A DNA stretch of 64,000 nucleotides, from positions 2,356,001-2,420,000 of the forward strand of contig NZ_CP038810.1 in NCBI RefSeq assembly GCF_004797125.1. Direction: 5' to 3'. Below are positions 33,111-41,836 of the stretch, one piece after another. The notes below the pieces were generated by a model that had not been told where the DNA came from, did no database searches, and saw nothing but the letters and a program-made list of their open reading frames with translations. Each line of letters opens with the position of its first letter. Within the stretch, counting starts at the first letter, position 1. Source of the DNA: Flavobacterium sangjuense (lineage in GTDB: Bacteria > Bacteroidota > Bacteroidia > Flavobacteriales > Flavobacteriaceae). The position numbers and the translations under genes were made by a program.

Positions 33111-35138
33111 TTATAACAATCCGTTATACTTTCTGATAAACCATTCGGCTGCCAGGGAAATAGCAATCAGAACCAATAACCAAATCCAATCAATCAAAGG
33201 CGATTTCTTTACCAAAGTTTTTTGAATGGCCTTGTAGCTGTCGTCAGCCAAAAGCTGTTTAATCAAAGTATCAACCTGATTTGGCAGGTATGCTTTGCCT
33301 TTAGTTTGTGCTGCCAACTGATTAAGTTTGTTCCAATCCGGATTCACAAATTGTTTTTCAATATCAAAATCCAATACTTCAAACCTACTTGAGTAAACCG
33401 AATTTGAATTCAATTCTTTTACCGTAAACGCATAATTTCCGGCTCCTAATCCATCTAAATTAACCTGAAAAGCATTTGTGGTTCTAAGCAAATCATAATT
33501 TTTAACTTGCTTGGTTTTGGTGTTTGTAACCGCGATAGTCAAACGTGCTTTTTCGTCGAGTTCATAGTTTTTATTGAAAAACTGAGCCGTAATTTCAATG
33601 CCTTCACCCGAATTATAAAAGCGCTCATGCGTAACTACCAATGATTTTCTGGCATTATTTGATGCCAAATATTGTATGGTTTTGTCAAGAAAAATATCGA
33701 AATCAGCAAAGCTCTTTTTGTCAACAAAATTGTTTGCGCGCCATTTCCAGATATTTTCTCCAAATAAGAAAGCACTACGTTTTCCTTGATTTTCGGCGAA
33801 AGCCATTAAAGGCTGATTGGTTTCAATATTGCGAATCGTAGAAGATAACAACGTATTGGTATTACCGTTAGCCGTAATCGCTCCAAAAGGATTTTCCAAT
33901 GGAGGAAACTGTTCAAACCCGATATTATCCAAAGCAAAAAGATTAAACTGACTGTCAAATGCGGCCAAATAATCTTCCTTGCTTCCACTCATTTTGAAGC
34001 TGAAATTATTTTGATTTTGATTCAGAAAATTATAATCAGTATCATTTCCGGTAATTATCCAGGTATTGATTTTGGCATTTTCGTTCTGGTCAAAAATGGC
34101 TTTAAACTCGCCATTTGGCTGATACAATATCAAAACATTATAATTTGTTAACGAGCTGATTTGTTTTGGTTTAACAATAGTTACTTTTCTTTGTGCATTA
34201 GATTCAATACTTCGTTTAATGGCACCCAAATCAGGATGCGAAATTGATGAAACCAATGCTACTTCTGTCTTTTGATCGATAACTTCTACGGCAAAATTCT
34301 TGACATTGTTATACGTATTCTTTTCCGACTCTTTTGATAAAATGGTAGCTTTAAGAATCTGCAAACCAACTTTGTCCGCAGGCAACAATACATTTAGCGT
34401 AGCTGATTTTTTAGATGGAGATAAAGCAACCGTTTGCTCATTCAGAACATTACTTCCTCGTGATATTTTGAATGTTGCGTTAATGCTTTTGGTTCCGGCA
34501 TAATTCAGAAAAACTTCAACCGGGAATTTGTTTTTGTGAAATGCATATTTGTTGACATTCAGCTGAGTGATTCTCAAATCCAAATAAGTCGTCGTATCAC
34601 CAACAACCAATGGATAAACCTTATTGTCAGGATTAAATCCAAAAACGTAATCTTCACCAGATGTTTGATTTCCATCAGAAATCAAAACCGTTGGATAATG
34701 CTGGTTTTTGTAAATGTTTTTTAGGTTTTTGGCAACCACATCAATATTCGATTGTGTTCCTTTGAAATCAATAGTATCTGCCGGAAGAAAACCAGCATCA
34801 AACTGATAGGTTTGAACATCAAATTTATCAGCTAAAGCGGTGTTTTCGGAAAGCTTTTGAAATACTTCCATTGCCGATTTATCTGCTTTCAAATCAGTAA
34901 GAGAAGCCGAATTGTCAATAACAATAGGCAAAGGCGTTTTAACCGTTTCAACTGTTTTTCTTGAAATTATCGGATTAATCAATAAAAGCAATAATCCAAA
35001 AATCGAAAAGAAACGCAAAAAAGCCAAAAGCAAGGTCGCTTTCGACTTGCTTTTGACTCTAAAAAAATATTGGTAAAATGATAAACCAGCAGCAATAAGT
35101 ATTGATACGAGTAATAACAGGATTGTTGTGGTGTTCAT
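33111..35138 (-). CDS. VWA-domain membrane protein
   Basis: A 675-residue membrane protein: two N-terminal helices (about 5-25 and 35-57), a VWA-type domain with DNSAS (75-79, the DxSxS metal site) and ISDGNQTS (153-160), a large beta-rich periplasmic part, and a C-terminal helix (about 645-665). The layout resembles Bat-type and related Bacteroidetes VWA proteins, but no MoxR or Bat partner genes are nearby. The function is unknown. The gene stands alone between repeat-containing spacers. Confidence 0.75.
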   Translation of the reverse strand: MNTTTILLLLVSILIAAGLSFYQYFFRVKSKSKATLLLAFLRFFSIFGLLLLLINPIISRKTVETVKTPLPIVIDNSASLTDLKADKSAMEVFQKLSENTALADKFDVQTYQFDAGFLPADTIDFKGTQSNIDVVAKNLKNIYKNQHYPTVLISDGNQTSGEDYVFGFNPDNKVYPLVVGDTTTYLDLRITQLNVNKYAFHKNKFPVEVFLNYAGTKSINATFKISRGSNVLNEQTVALSPSKKSATLNVLLPADKVGLQILKATILSKESEKNTYNNVKNFAVEVIDQKTEVALVSSISHPDLGAIKRSIESNAQRKVTIVKPKQISSLTNYNVLILYQPNGEFKAIFDQNENAKINTWIITGNDTDYNFLNQNQNNFSFKMSGSKEDYLAAFDSQFNLFALDNIGFEQFPPLENPFGAITANGNTNTLLSSTIRNIETNQPLMAFAENQGKRSAFLFGENIWKWRANNFVDKKSFADFDIFLDKTIQYLASNNARKSLVVTHERFYNSGEGIEITAQFFNKNYELDEKARLTIAVTNTKTKQVKNYDLLRTTNAFQVNLDGLGAGNYAFTVKELNSNSVYSSRFEVLDFDIEKQFVNPDWNKLNQLAAQTKGKAYLPNQVDTLIKQLLADDSYKAIQKTLVKKSPLIDWIWLLVLIAISLAAEWFIRKYNGLL

Positions 35139-35144
35139 ATTTTT

Positions 35145-35209
35145 AGTGTTCAGTGTTCAGTTATAAGTGTTCAGTTAAGTCGGATACTGCCAACTAATTT
35201 CTGAACACT
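35145..35209. repeat. Cluster of AGTGTTCAG words (three direct, one inverted)
   Basis: Direct copies at 35145-35153, 35153-35160 (8 of 9 nt) and 35166-35174, and an inverted copy CTGAACACT at 35201-35209. The same word recurs at 47320-47349 next to the sucD promoter. Confidence 0.7.
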
Positions 35210-35219
35210 GCCAACTTTC

Positions 35220-35966
35220 TTAGGTAAGCATTCCTCCGCAAACATTCAACACCTGACCAGAAACATAAGCACTCATATCGGAAGCAAAGAAAAGACAGGC
35301 ATTCGCAACATCTTCCGGAGTTCCACCACGCTTCAACGGAATAGAATCTCTCCAGCCTTGCACCACATCTTCGTTTAATTTTGCAGTCATTTCAGTTTCA
35401 ATAAATCCAGGTGCAATAGCGTTACAACGAATATTTCTCGAGCCTAATTCCAAAGCTACTGATTTGGTAAAACCAATCATTCCCGCTTTTGAAGCCGCAT
35501 AATTAGCCTGACCGGCATTTCCTTTTACACCAACAACCGAACTCATATTGACAATAGAACCTTTACGGTTTTTCAGCATGATTTTTTGAACAGCTTTAGT
35601 CATATTGAAAACCGACTTCAGGTTGATTTCAATTACTTTATCAAAATCCTCCTCAGACATACGCATTAAAAGATTGTCTTTGGTAATTCCGGCGTTGTTG
35701 ATTAGTACATCAACATTTCCGAATTCTGCTAACACATCATCAACCAGTTTTTGAGCTTCGTTGAAATCGGCTGCATTTGATTTATATCCTTTGGCTTTGA
35801 TTCCCATCGCCGATAATTCGTTTTCTAAAACTAGCGCAGATTCTGCAGATGAACTATACGTAAACGCAACGTTTGCTCCGTGTTGTGCAAATATTTTTGC
35901 GATTCCGCTTCCAATTCCTCTACTTGCGCCGGTGATGATGGCTACTTTTCCTTCTAATAATTTCAT
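35220..35966 (-). CDS. fabG: 3-oxoacyl-[ACP] reductase
   Basis: A 248-residue SDR of the FabG type. TGASRGIG (12-19), NNAGIT, the catalytic Ser in NMSSVVG, YAASK and the end RGGTPEDVANACLFFASD...YVSGQVLNVCGG are all typical. It reduces 3-oxoacyl-ACP with NADPH in fatty acid elongation. Cytoplasmic. The 43-bp repeat (copy 2) lies in its leader, ending 19 nt before the start codon, and a TATATTTG box precedes the repeat. Confidence 0.92.
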   Translation of the reverse strand: MKLLEGKVAIITGASRGIGSGIAKIFAQHGANVAFTYSSSAESALVLENELSAMGIKAKGYKSNAADFNEAQKLVDDVLAEFGNVDVLINNAGITKDNLLMRMSEEDFDKVIEINLKSVFNMTKAVQKIMLKNRKGSIVNMSSVVGVKGNAGQANYAASKAGMIGFTKSVALELGSRNIRCNAIAPGFIETEMTAKLNEDVVQGWRDSIPLKRGGTPEDVANACLFFASDMSAYVSGQVLNVCGGMLT

Positions 35967-35985
35967 GTTATAAAGATTAGTTTCG

Positions 35986-36028
35986 ATTTATTCCGCTGCG
36001 CTCCATACAATTCGGCTTCGCCTCGGGT
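35986..36028 (-). repeat. 43-bp exact repeat, copy 2 (leader of fabG)
   Basis: Identical over 43 nt to the copy at 16151-16193 and in the same orientation relative to the downstream gene. It sits between the candidate fabG -7 box and the start codon, so it would be part of the mRNA leader. Confidence 0.9.
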
Positions 36029-36044
36029 GTTTAATTTGATAGCC

Positions 36045-36052
36045 CAAATATA
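36045..36052 (-). promoter_or_regulatory. Candidate -7 box (TATATTTG) of fabG
   Basis: A perfect match to TAnnTTTG on the minus strand. The -33 TTG is not evident at the usual distance. Transcription from here would include the whole 43-bp repeat in the leader. Confidence 0.5.
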
Positions 36053-36132
36053 GAATAATTTATACTTCTAAAAAACCATTTGTATTTAAACCTTTAGTAT
36101 CATTGTATGTCGAATGCTGACAACCTAACCAA

Positions 36133-36681
36133 ATGATTGAAAACCAATTCCTTTTTGAAAAACTTTATCATGAGTATAAAACGCTCGTGTTCAATGTGGC
36201 GTTGAATTATCTGCAAAACGTTGAAGACGCTGAGGAAATCACGCAAGATGTTTTTGTGAAAGTTTATAATTCTTTGGAAAACTTCAATCAAAAATCGTCG
36301 CATAAAACCTGGATTTATCGAATTACGATTAATCAATGTTTGGATTATATCAAGCAAAAGAACAGTCAGAAGCGCTTTTTTATTTTTGGAAAGAAAAGCC
36401 AGAACGAACAGGAATATCTCAACACAGCAACCTTTGAGCATCCTGGAATTTTAATGGAAAATCAGGAAGATGCCGCAATTCTTTTTTCATTCATCAACAC
36501 CTTAACCGAAAATCAAAAGACCGCTTTTTTGCTTTCAAAATTAGATGGATTGAGTAATCCTGAGATTTCTGAAATTATGCAATTGAGCATTTCCTCTGTG
36601 GAATCACTTGTATTCAGGGCAAAAGTCGTGCTTCAGGATAAATTATCTGAGAAATTCAACAACTACCGCAAGAAAAAATAA
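36133..36681 (+). CDS. ECF-type RNA polymerase sigma factor (cluster regulator)
   Basis: A 182-residue ECF sigma factor. Region 2 has LYHEYKTLVFNVALNYLQ, EDAEEITQDVFVKVYN and HKTWIYRITINQCLDYI; region 4 has LTENQKTAFLLSKLDGLSNPEISEIM and SISSVESLVFRAK. It is followed by a short anti-sigma-like gene and by a co-directional cluster of MbnP, diheme peroxidase and YHYH genes, which it probably controls. The inducing signal is unknown. No iron-siderophore receptor or FecR gene lies nearby. Confidence 0.9.
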   Translation: MIENQFLFEKLYHEYKTLVFNVALNYLQNVEDAEEITQDVFVKVYNSLENFNQKSSHKTWIYRITINQCLDYIKQKNSQKRFFIFGKKSQNEQEYLNTATFEHPGILMENQEDAAILFSFINTLTENQKTAFLLSKLDGLSNPEISEIMQLSISSVESLVFRAKVVLQDKLSEKFNNYRKKK

Positions 36682-36724
36682 TAACCTTCGTCAAAGTAAA
36701 TACTGAACTTAATTCAGCACAAGC

Positions 36725-36994
36725 ATGGAAAGAAATAATTGGATAGAAAACATTTTGAACAGCACTAACGGTCTTACGCCTGTAACGCCAAGTGACGATT
36801 TGTTTTCCAAAATTCAGCAAAGAATTCAGCTGGAAAGCAAAGTGTCTTCAAAAACCGTTTGGCTTGTTGCCGCTTCAATCGCGGTTTTAGTAATGCTTAA
36901 CTTCTCAGTTATCGCATTTAAATCCAAAGAAAAAACAAGTTCAACCACAGCCTATTTAGAAATGACTGTCAATAAAAGTAACCAGTTATATTAA
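36725..36994 (+). CDS. Short single-pass anti-sigma-like protein
   Basis: An 89-residue protein with a cytoplasmic N-terminus (about 1-42, WIENILNSTNGLTPVTPSDD) and one membrane helix (about 45-65, VWLVAASIAVLVMLNFSVIAF). The outer part has only about 24 residues. It follows an ECF sigma gene by 43 nt, the usual place for an anti-sigma factor. Neither a zinc-binding motif nor an outer sensor domain is visible, so any signal would need a partner, perhaps the Spy/CpxP-like protein encoded five bases further on. Confidence 0.65.
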   Translation: MERNNWIENILNSTNGLTPVTPSDDLFSKIQQRIQLESKVSSKTVWLVAASIAVLVMLNFSVIAFKSKEKTSSTTAYLEMTVNKSNQLY

Positions 36995-36999
36995 TAACA

Positions 37000-37476
37000 A
37001 TGGAAAAAACAAAACTATTAACGATTGCCGTTATCGGATTATTGCTGCTCAATTTGGGCACATTAGGCTTTTTGATTCTAAAGGGAAAAGACCACAGACT
37101 TCCACATGAAGGCGGCAGACCGGAACCAAAAGAAGTAATTATAAATAAATTGCATTTTGATGCACAACAACAAGAGAATTATGCCGAGTTAATAAAATGG
37201 CATCGCGGAGAAATTACAAGGCTTGATGATAGCATTCGAAGTGCTAAAAACGAATTGTATACACAATTAAATCAAGCTGAAGTCAATGTAAAAACAAAAG
37301 ACAGTCTGATTCTGCTTTTGAATTCATATCAAAAACAAGTAGAAGAAACACATTTCAAACATTTTGAAGATATCAAAAAGCTGTGTCACCAAGACCAAAT
37401 GGAGAACTTCAAAGAGTTGACGCAAGAATTATCCAGAATATTTGCTCCAAAACCACGCAGACCAAGACATGACTAG
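37000..37476 (+). CDS. Membrane-anchored Spy/CpxP-like protein
   Basis: A 158-residue protein: one N-terminal anchor (about 7-26) and a helical periplasmic domain. LHFDAQQQENYAELIKWHRGEI and the later LCHQDQMENFKEL resemble the LTxxQ repeats of Spy/CpxP and of metal-sensing partners such as CnrX/ZraP. In related operons these proteins bind metal or misfolded proteins and inform the anti-sigma factor. The His/Glu-rich stretch RLPHEGGRPEPKE follows the anchor. It starts 5 nt after the anti-sigma gene and overlaps the MbnP gene by 8 nt. Confidence 0.75.
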   Translation: MEKTKLLTIAVIGLLLLNLGTLGFLILKGKDHRLPHEGGRPEPKEVIINKLHFDAQQQENYAELIKWHRGEITRLDDSIRSAKNELYTQLNQAEVNVKTKDSLILLLNSYQKQVEETHFKHFEDIKKLCHQDQMENFKELTQELSRIFAPKPRRPRHD

Positions 37477-38167
37477 AAAGGGAATTCATATTATTTCCTT
37501 TTTATTTTTTTGTTTTTCGCTTTTAGCACAGAACAAAAGCGATTCGTTGGCAGTTAGTTTTCATTTGGAATTTAATAAACTTCCACTCGAATTAAACAAA
37601 AAATATGTTTCGGTAAGCAAAGACACTTTGATTATTGAAACCTTTAGATGTTATATTTCCAATATTCAGATTCAGTATGAAGACAAGTCTGTCTTCACTG
37701 AAAAAAACAGCTATCACCTACTCGATGCTGAACATCCAGATTCGTTTCAAATTCCAATTACCAAAAAGAGTGACAAACTAATTTCCAAAATCACTTTCGA
37801 TATTGGCATCGACAGTTTAACCAATACTTCTGGCGCAATGGCTGGTGATTTAGATCCAATAAAGGGAATGTATTGGGCTTGGCAAAGTGGTTATATTAAC
37901 ACAAAAATTGAAGGTAAAAGCTCGAGCTGTAAGACTAGAAACAATGAGTTTCAGTTTCATATTGGCGGCTATCTGCAACCCTATTATGCCATACGCAAGA
38001 TGAAATTTGATTGTAACAAAAAAGCTGATAATGACATTTATATTGGTATCGATTTGAATCCGTTTTTCTCTAATTTGGAACTAAAAGAAACCAACAGCGT
38101 AATGATTCCGGGAAAGGATGCGATGAAATTGGCAAATTACAGCACCAAAATGTTTTATTCGCAATGA
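37469..38167 (+). CDS. MbnP-family protein (copper-linked)
   Basis: A 232-residue exported protein: signal MTRKGIHIISFLFFCFSLLAQ, then the MbnP pattern VSFHLEFNKLPLE, FRCYISNIQIQY and DIGIDSLTNTSGAMAGDLDP followed by GMYWAWQSGYINTKIEG. In methanotrophs, MbnP pairs with the diheme enzyme MbnH, which oxidises a Trp of MbnP to kynurenine to create a Cu(I) site. Trp residues in YWAWQSG are candidates here. It overlaps the next gene (a diheme peroxidase) by 4 nt. The ATG at 37469 is preferred over 37442 because it opens the signal peptide. Confidence 0.85.
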   Translation: MTRKGIHIISFLFFCFSLLAQNKSDSLAVSFHLEFNKLPLELNKKYVSVSKDTLIIETFRCYISNIQIQYEDKSVFTEKNSYHLLDAEHPDSFQIPITKKSDKLISKITFDIGIDSLTNTSGAMAGDLDPIKGMYWAWQSGYINTKIEGKSSSCKTRNNEFQFHIGGYLQPYYAIRKMKFDCNKKADNDIYIGIDLNPFFSNLELKETNSVMIPGKDAMKLANYSTKMFYSQ

Positions 38168-39183
38168 AATTCAATTGGAAATATATCTTGGGAACTTGGA
38201 TTGCTTTAGTTGGTTTTGGATTTTCAAATCAAACTACTACTCCACTATATCTTGATGTGCCAAAAGGCTGGCCAAAACCAGTTTATGATTTTGATAGAAA
38301 CCCATTAACCGAAGAAGGTTTTCAACTTGGCAGGTATTTGTTTTACGATCCAATTTTATCAAAAGACAGTACCATTTCGTGTGCTAGCTGTCATTTGCAG
38401 CAAACCGGTTTTACACATGTTGATCATAAATTGAGTCATGGAATTGAAGGAAAGATTGGCACTCGCAATGCAATGATTTTAATTAACCTGGCCTGGAACA
38501 AAGACTTTATGTGGGATGGCGGTGTAAATAATTTGGAAATGCAACCCATAAATCCGATAACTAATCCGGCAGAAATGGGTGAAACATTGGAACATGTAAT
38601 AGCCAAATTGCAGGCAAGCGAAAAATACAGAACGTTATTTTCTAAAGCTTTTGGTGATGAAAAAGTCAACAGTCAAAGGCTTTTAAAGGCGTTAGCACAA
38701 TTTACCGTAATGCTAAAATCATCAAATGCAAAATATGATAAAGTCATGCGCAAAGAAGAAAGTTTCACAACGCAAGAGCAACACGGTTATGATTTGTTTA
38801 AAACGAATTGTGCATCCTGTCATAAAGAGCCGCTTTTTAGCGATACAAAATTTGAAAGAAACGGATTGGCTGTTGATGAAACTTTGAATGATTCTGGCCG
38901 AATGAAAATCACCGGAAAACAAGAAGATTATCTGCGTTTTAAAATTCCGTCGCTGAGAAACTCTTATTATACCTATCCATACATGCATGATGGCAGGTTT
39001 AAAACCCTAATGGAAGTTATAAAGCATTACAATTCTCTTGGAAACGATAAAAATCTACCTGCAGCATTGGTTAAACCAATGAATCTTTCAGATAATGACA
39101 GGGTAGATTTAATTGCATTTTTATATACACTAACGGATAGAGAATTTCTATTTAACAAACGATTTTCATTTCCAAGAGAATAA
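38164..39183 (+). CDS. Diheme cytochrome c peroxidase family protein (MbnH/MauG-like)
   Basis: A 339-residue protein with N-terminal export sequence (about 7-21) and two c-type heme motifs: CASCH at 73-77 and 216-220. PYMHDGRFKTLMEVIKHYN near the C-terminus is the usual end of the family. It starts inside the stop of the mbnP-like gene (ATGA overlap). By analogy to MbnH-MbnP it may oxidise a tryptophan of that protein; it could also be a plain hydrogen peroxide reductase. Acts in the periplasm. Confidence 0.88.
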   Translation: MKFNWKYILGTWIALVGFGFSNQTTTPLYLDVPKGWPKPVYDFDRNPLTEEGFQLGRYLFYDPILSKDSTISCASCHLQQTGFTHVDHKLSHGIEGKIGTRNAMILINLAWNKDFMWDGGVNNLEMQPINPITNPAEMGETLEHVIAKLQASEKYRTLFSKAFGDEKVNSQRLLKALAQFTVMLKSSNAKYDKVMRKEESFTTQEQHGYDLFKTNCASCHKEPLFSDTKFERNGLAVDETLNDSGRMKITGKQEDYLRFKIPSLRNSYYTYPYMHDGRFKTLMEVIKHYNSLGNDKNLPAALVKPMNLSDNDRVDLIAFLYTLTDREFLFNKRFSFPRE

Positions 39184-39294
39184 TTTTAAACCAATACGCA
39201 AGAAATAAAAACATCTTTCGTCTAACGTTCTATAACCAAACCAGACCACATGAAATCGAAGATTCACGAATACCAAAAAAACAATTTTAAAATC

Positions 39295-40641
39295 ATGAGT
39301 AATAAATCAATCTTATTACTGCTGCTTACCACTATCGCGCATTCGCAAACCAATCCCATAATTACACAATGGCTGCGCAATACTACAGGAATTACAGGCC
39401 GTCATTATGTATCGGGTAATCCAACACCAATTACTGATGCCGTTGCTGCCAATGTACAAACGGTTCAATATTCAACCAATTGGGTTTATGTGACTACCAA
39501 TGGAATTCCGGCTTATATTACCGGACCTTTTTTAGATGGAAATCCATCTTTGGCAACTTCACAAAATGGAGCCATTTTCAAAATGCCTTTAAATCCAACT
39601 CAGAATACCGGAACGCCAACAGCAACAAACGGAGGAAATATTGGACTGTTTAAAAATGGTGTGGCTTTGTTTGATTATCGTGATGGTGCTTCGTGGAGAA
39701 ACGCTTCAAGCCAGATGTGTGGCGGACCAACTGGTATGTGCACCGGTGATGCTGTTTGGAACAGAGATGCCATTCCGGCTGAACGCGGCGGATTTGATTG
39801 TGCAAAGGCACATCCTGCAATGGGAAATTATCATCATCACCAAAACCCGAGCGCTTTTAATTTAGATTTGGCAGTAATATCAACGGTTTGTGACACGTAT
39901 CCTTCGGATGGATTATACGTTATCAATTCAGCAGAACATTCTCCGTTGATTGGTTTTGCTTATGATGGTTTTCCAATTTATGGTGCTTATGGTTATGCCA
40001 ATGCTGATGGAACCGGAGGCATTGTCCGAATAAAATCAAGTTACCAATTGCGTAATATCACCACAAGAACCCATTATGCTGATGGAACCAATGTTACCGA
40101 TGGTCCTGCGGTAAGTACGACCTATCCTTTGGGTTATTTCAGAGAAGATTATGAATATGTAGCACATCCTTCTGATGCTAGTTATTTAGATGTTCACAAC
40201 GGACGTTTTTGCATAACGCCTGAATATCCTTTGGGAATTTATTGCTATTTCGCTACGGTTGATGCCAATCATAATTCGGCTTATCCTTATGTAGTTGGCC
40301 CAACATTCTACGGTAATAAAACTGCGGTTAAAGTGACTTCGATTTCTGAAAGTACAACACAATATACTTTGGCCAATGCCGATTTTAATTTGTCAAAACT
40401 GAATATCAAAATCTATCCGAATCCGGCTCAGGATTTTATTGCTATTCAATCGGATATGATAGAAGATAATTTGGACGTAACACTTATCGATGAACTTGGC
40501 AAAGTGATACAATCGAATAAAATCCTTCAGGGAAGCACACTTTCCATTATCGATTTAAGTACCGTTTACAATGGAATATATTTTGTAAAAGTTGCCAGTG
40601 TGAAAGACAATAAAACGTTTAAAATAATCGTAAACAAATAA
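39295..40641 (+). CDS. YHYH-domain protein with T9SS sorting domain
   Basis: A 448-residue secreted protein: signal MSNKSILLLLLTTIAHSQ (I prefer the ATG at 39295), a YHYH domain with the histidine cluster GNYHHHQNP (about 176-184), SPLIGFAYDGFPIYGAYGY and YDLD-type motifs, and a type A T9SS C-terminal domain (about 360-448; IKIYPNPAQDF and NGIYFVKVASVKD). The YHYH domain is thought to bind metal. It lies between two diheme peroxidase genes with only 3 nt to the second, so a joint role is likely. Confidence 0.85.
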   Translation: MSNKSILLLLLTTIAHSQTNPIITQWLRNTTGITGRHYVSGNPTPITDAVAANVQTVQYSTNWVYVTTNGIPAYITGPFLDGNPSLATSQNGAIFKMPLNPTQNTGTPTATNGGNIGLFKNGVALFDYRDGASWRNASSQMCGGPTGMCTGDAVWNRDAIPAERGGFDCAKAHPAMGNYHHHQNPSAFNLDLAVISTVCDTYPSDGLYVINSAEHSPLIGFAYDGFPIYGAYGYANADGTGGIVRIKSSYQLRNITTRTHYADGTNVTDGPAVSTTYPLGYFREDYEYVAHPSDASYLDVHNGRFCITPEYPLGIYCYFATVDANHNSAYPYVVGPTFYGNKTAVKVTSISESTTQYTLANADFNLSKLNIKIYPNPAQDFIAIQSDMIEDNLDVTLIDELGKVIQSNKILQGSTLSIIDLSTVYNGIYFVKVASVKDNKTFKIIVNK

Positions 40642-40644
40642 GCC

Positions 40645-41823
40645 ATGAAACTACGTTATTTATCATTTCTTCTTATACCAACATTTTGGTCATGTAGCAG
40701 TTCTTCCGGTAGTGATTACGTTGATCCGTATGCTAATGTAAAAGCAACATTTGGAACGAATATCGATTTAGATAATCTGGCAAATTATGCTAATCAAACC
40801 ATTCCACCTTACATCACAAAAGACAATACCGCCGGAAATCCAATCACGGATAAAGGAGCAACTTTAGGAAGAGTTTTATTTTATGACAAAAATTTGTCTT
40901 CCAATAATACCATTTCGTGTGCCAGTTGCCACCAACAAGCAAATGCTTTTAGCGATACCAATGTAGCCAGCAATGGTGTAAACGGAACCACAGGCAGGCA
41001 TGCCATGCGTTTAATTAACTCCCGATTTGCTGTTGAAAATAAGTTTTTTTGGGATGAGCGTGCGGCAACATTAGAGTTTCAAACAACACAGCCTATCCAA
41101 AATCATATCGAAATGGGATTCAGTGGTACCAGTGGCGATGAAGGTTTTAGTGGTTTGATAACCAAGCTTAATCAAATTGGCTACTACAAAGAACTGTTCA
41201 AGTTTGTCTATGGTTCGGAAGAAATTACCGAAAGTAAAGTTCAGTTGGCATTGGCACAATTCGTTAGAAGCATTCAGTCCTTCGATAGTAAATACGATAC
41301 CGGAAGAGCCCAAGTTGCCAATGACGGACAAGCATTTCCCAATTTTACAGCGCAGGAAAATCAGGGAAAACAATTATTCTTAGCGCCTCCTGTTTTTGAT
41401 GCTACGGGTAACCGAACAGGTGGTGGCGTTGGCTGTGCCGGTTGTCATGCTGCGCCCGAGTTTGATATTGCTCCAAATTCAGGAAATAATGGAATCATCG
41501 GTAATTTAGGCACAACAGGCATTGACATTACCAATACCCGAGCTCCTTCCCTACGCGACCTTGTTAAATTGGACGGAACATTGAATGGACCGTTGATGCA
41601 TACAGGTGTAATTACAAGTTTACAGGCTGCCATTGGTCATTACGGAACTATAAATATTGCTCCGGGAAATACGAATCTTGATCCAAAGCTGAGACCTAAT
41701 GGATTTGGGCAACGGTTAAATTTTAATGCGCAGGAAATTAATTCTTTAATAGCCTTTTTGAGAACCCTTTCCGGTTCTAATGTCTATGTTGATACAAAAT
41801 GGTCAAATCCATTTCCGAATTAA
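40645..41823 (+). CDS. Diheme cytochrome c peroxidase family lipoprotein
   Basis: A 392-residue lipoprotein (lipobox FWSC, Cys17; then SSSSGSD) with heme motifs CASCH at 92-96 and CAGCH at 264-268. The region between includes FFWDERAATLEFQTTQPIQN and EMGFSG, as in the cytochrome c peroxidase/MauG family. It differs from the first peroxidase of the cluster in length and anchoring. It starts 3 nt after the YHYH gene and is probably its functional partner. A 22-bp tandem repeat follows. Confidence 0.88.
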   Translation: MKLRYLSFLLIPTFWSCSSSSGSDYVDPYANVKATFGTNIDLDNLANYANQTIPPYITKDNTAGNPITDKGATLGRVLFYDKNLSSNNTISCASCHQQANAFSDTNVASNGVNGTTGRHAMRLINSRFAVENKFFWDERAATLEFQTTQPIQNHIEMGFSGTSGDEGFSGLITKLNQIGYYKELFKFVYGSEEITESKVQLALAQFVRSIQSFDSKYDTGRAQVANDGQAFPNFTAQENQGKQLFLAPPVFDATGNRTGGGVGCAGCHAAPEFDIAPNSGNNGIIGNLGTTGIDITNTRAPSLRDLVKLDGTLNGPLMHTGVITSLQAAIGHYGTINIAPGNTNLDPKLRPNGFGQRLNFNAQEINSLIAFLRTLSGSNVYVDTKWSNPFPN

Positions 41824-41836
41824 AATAAAAAAAGCC

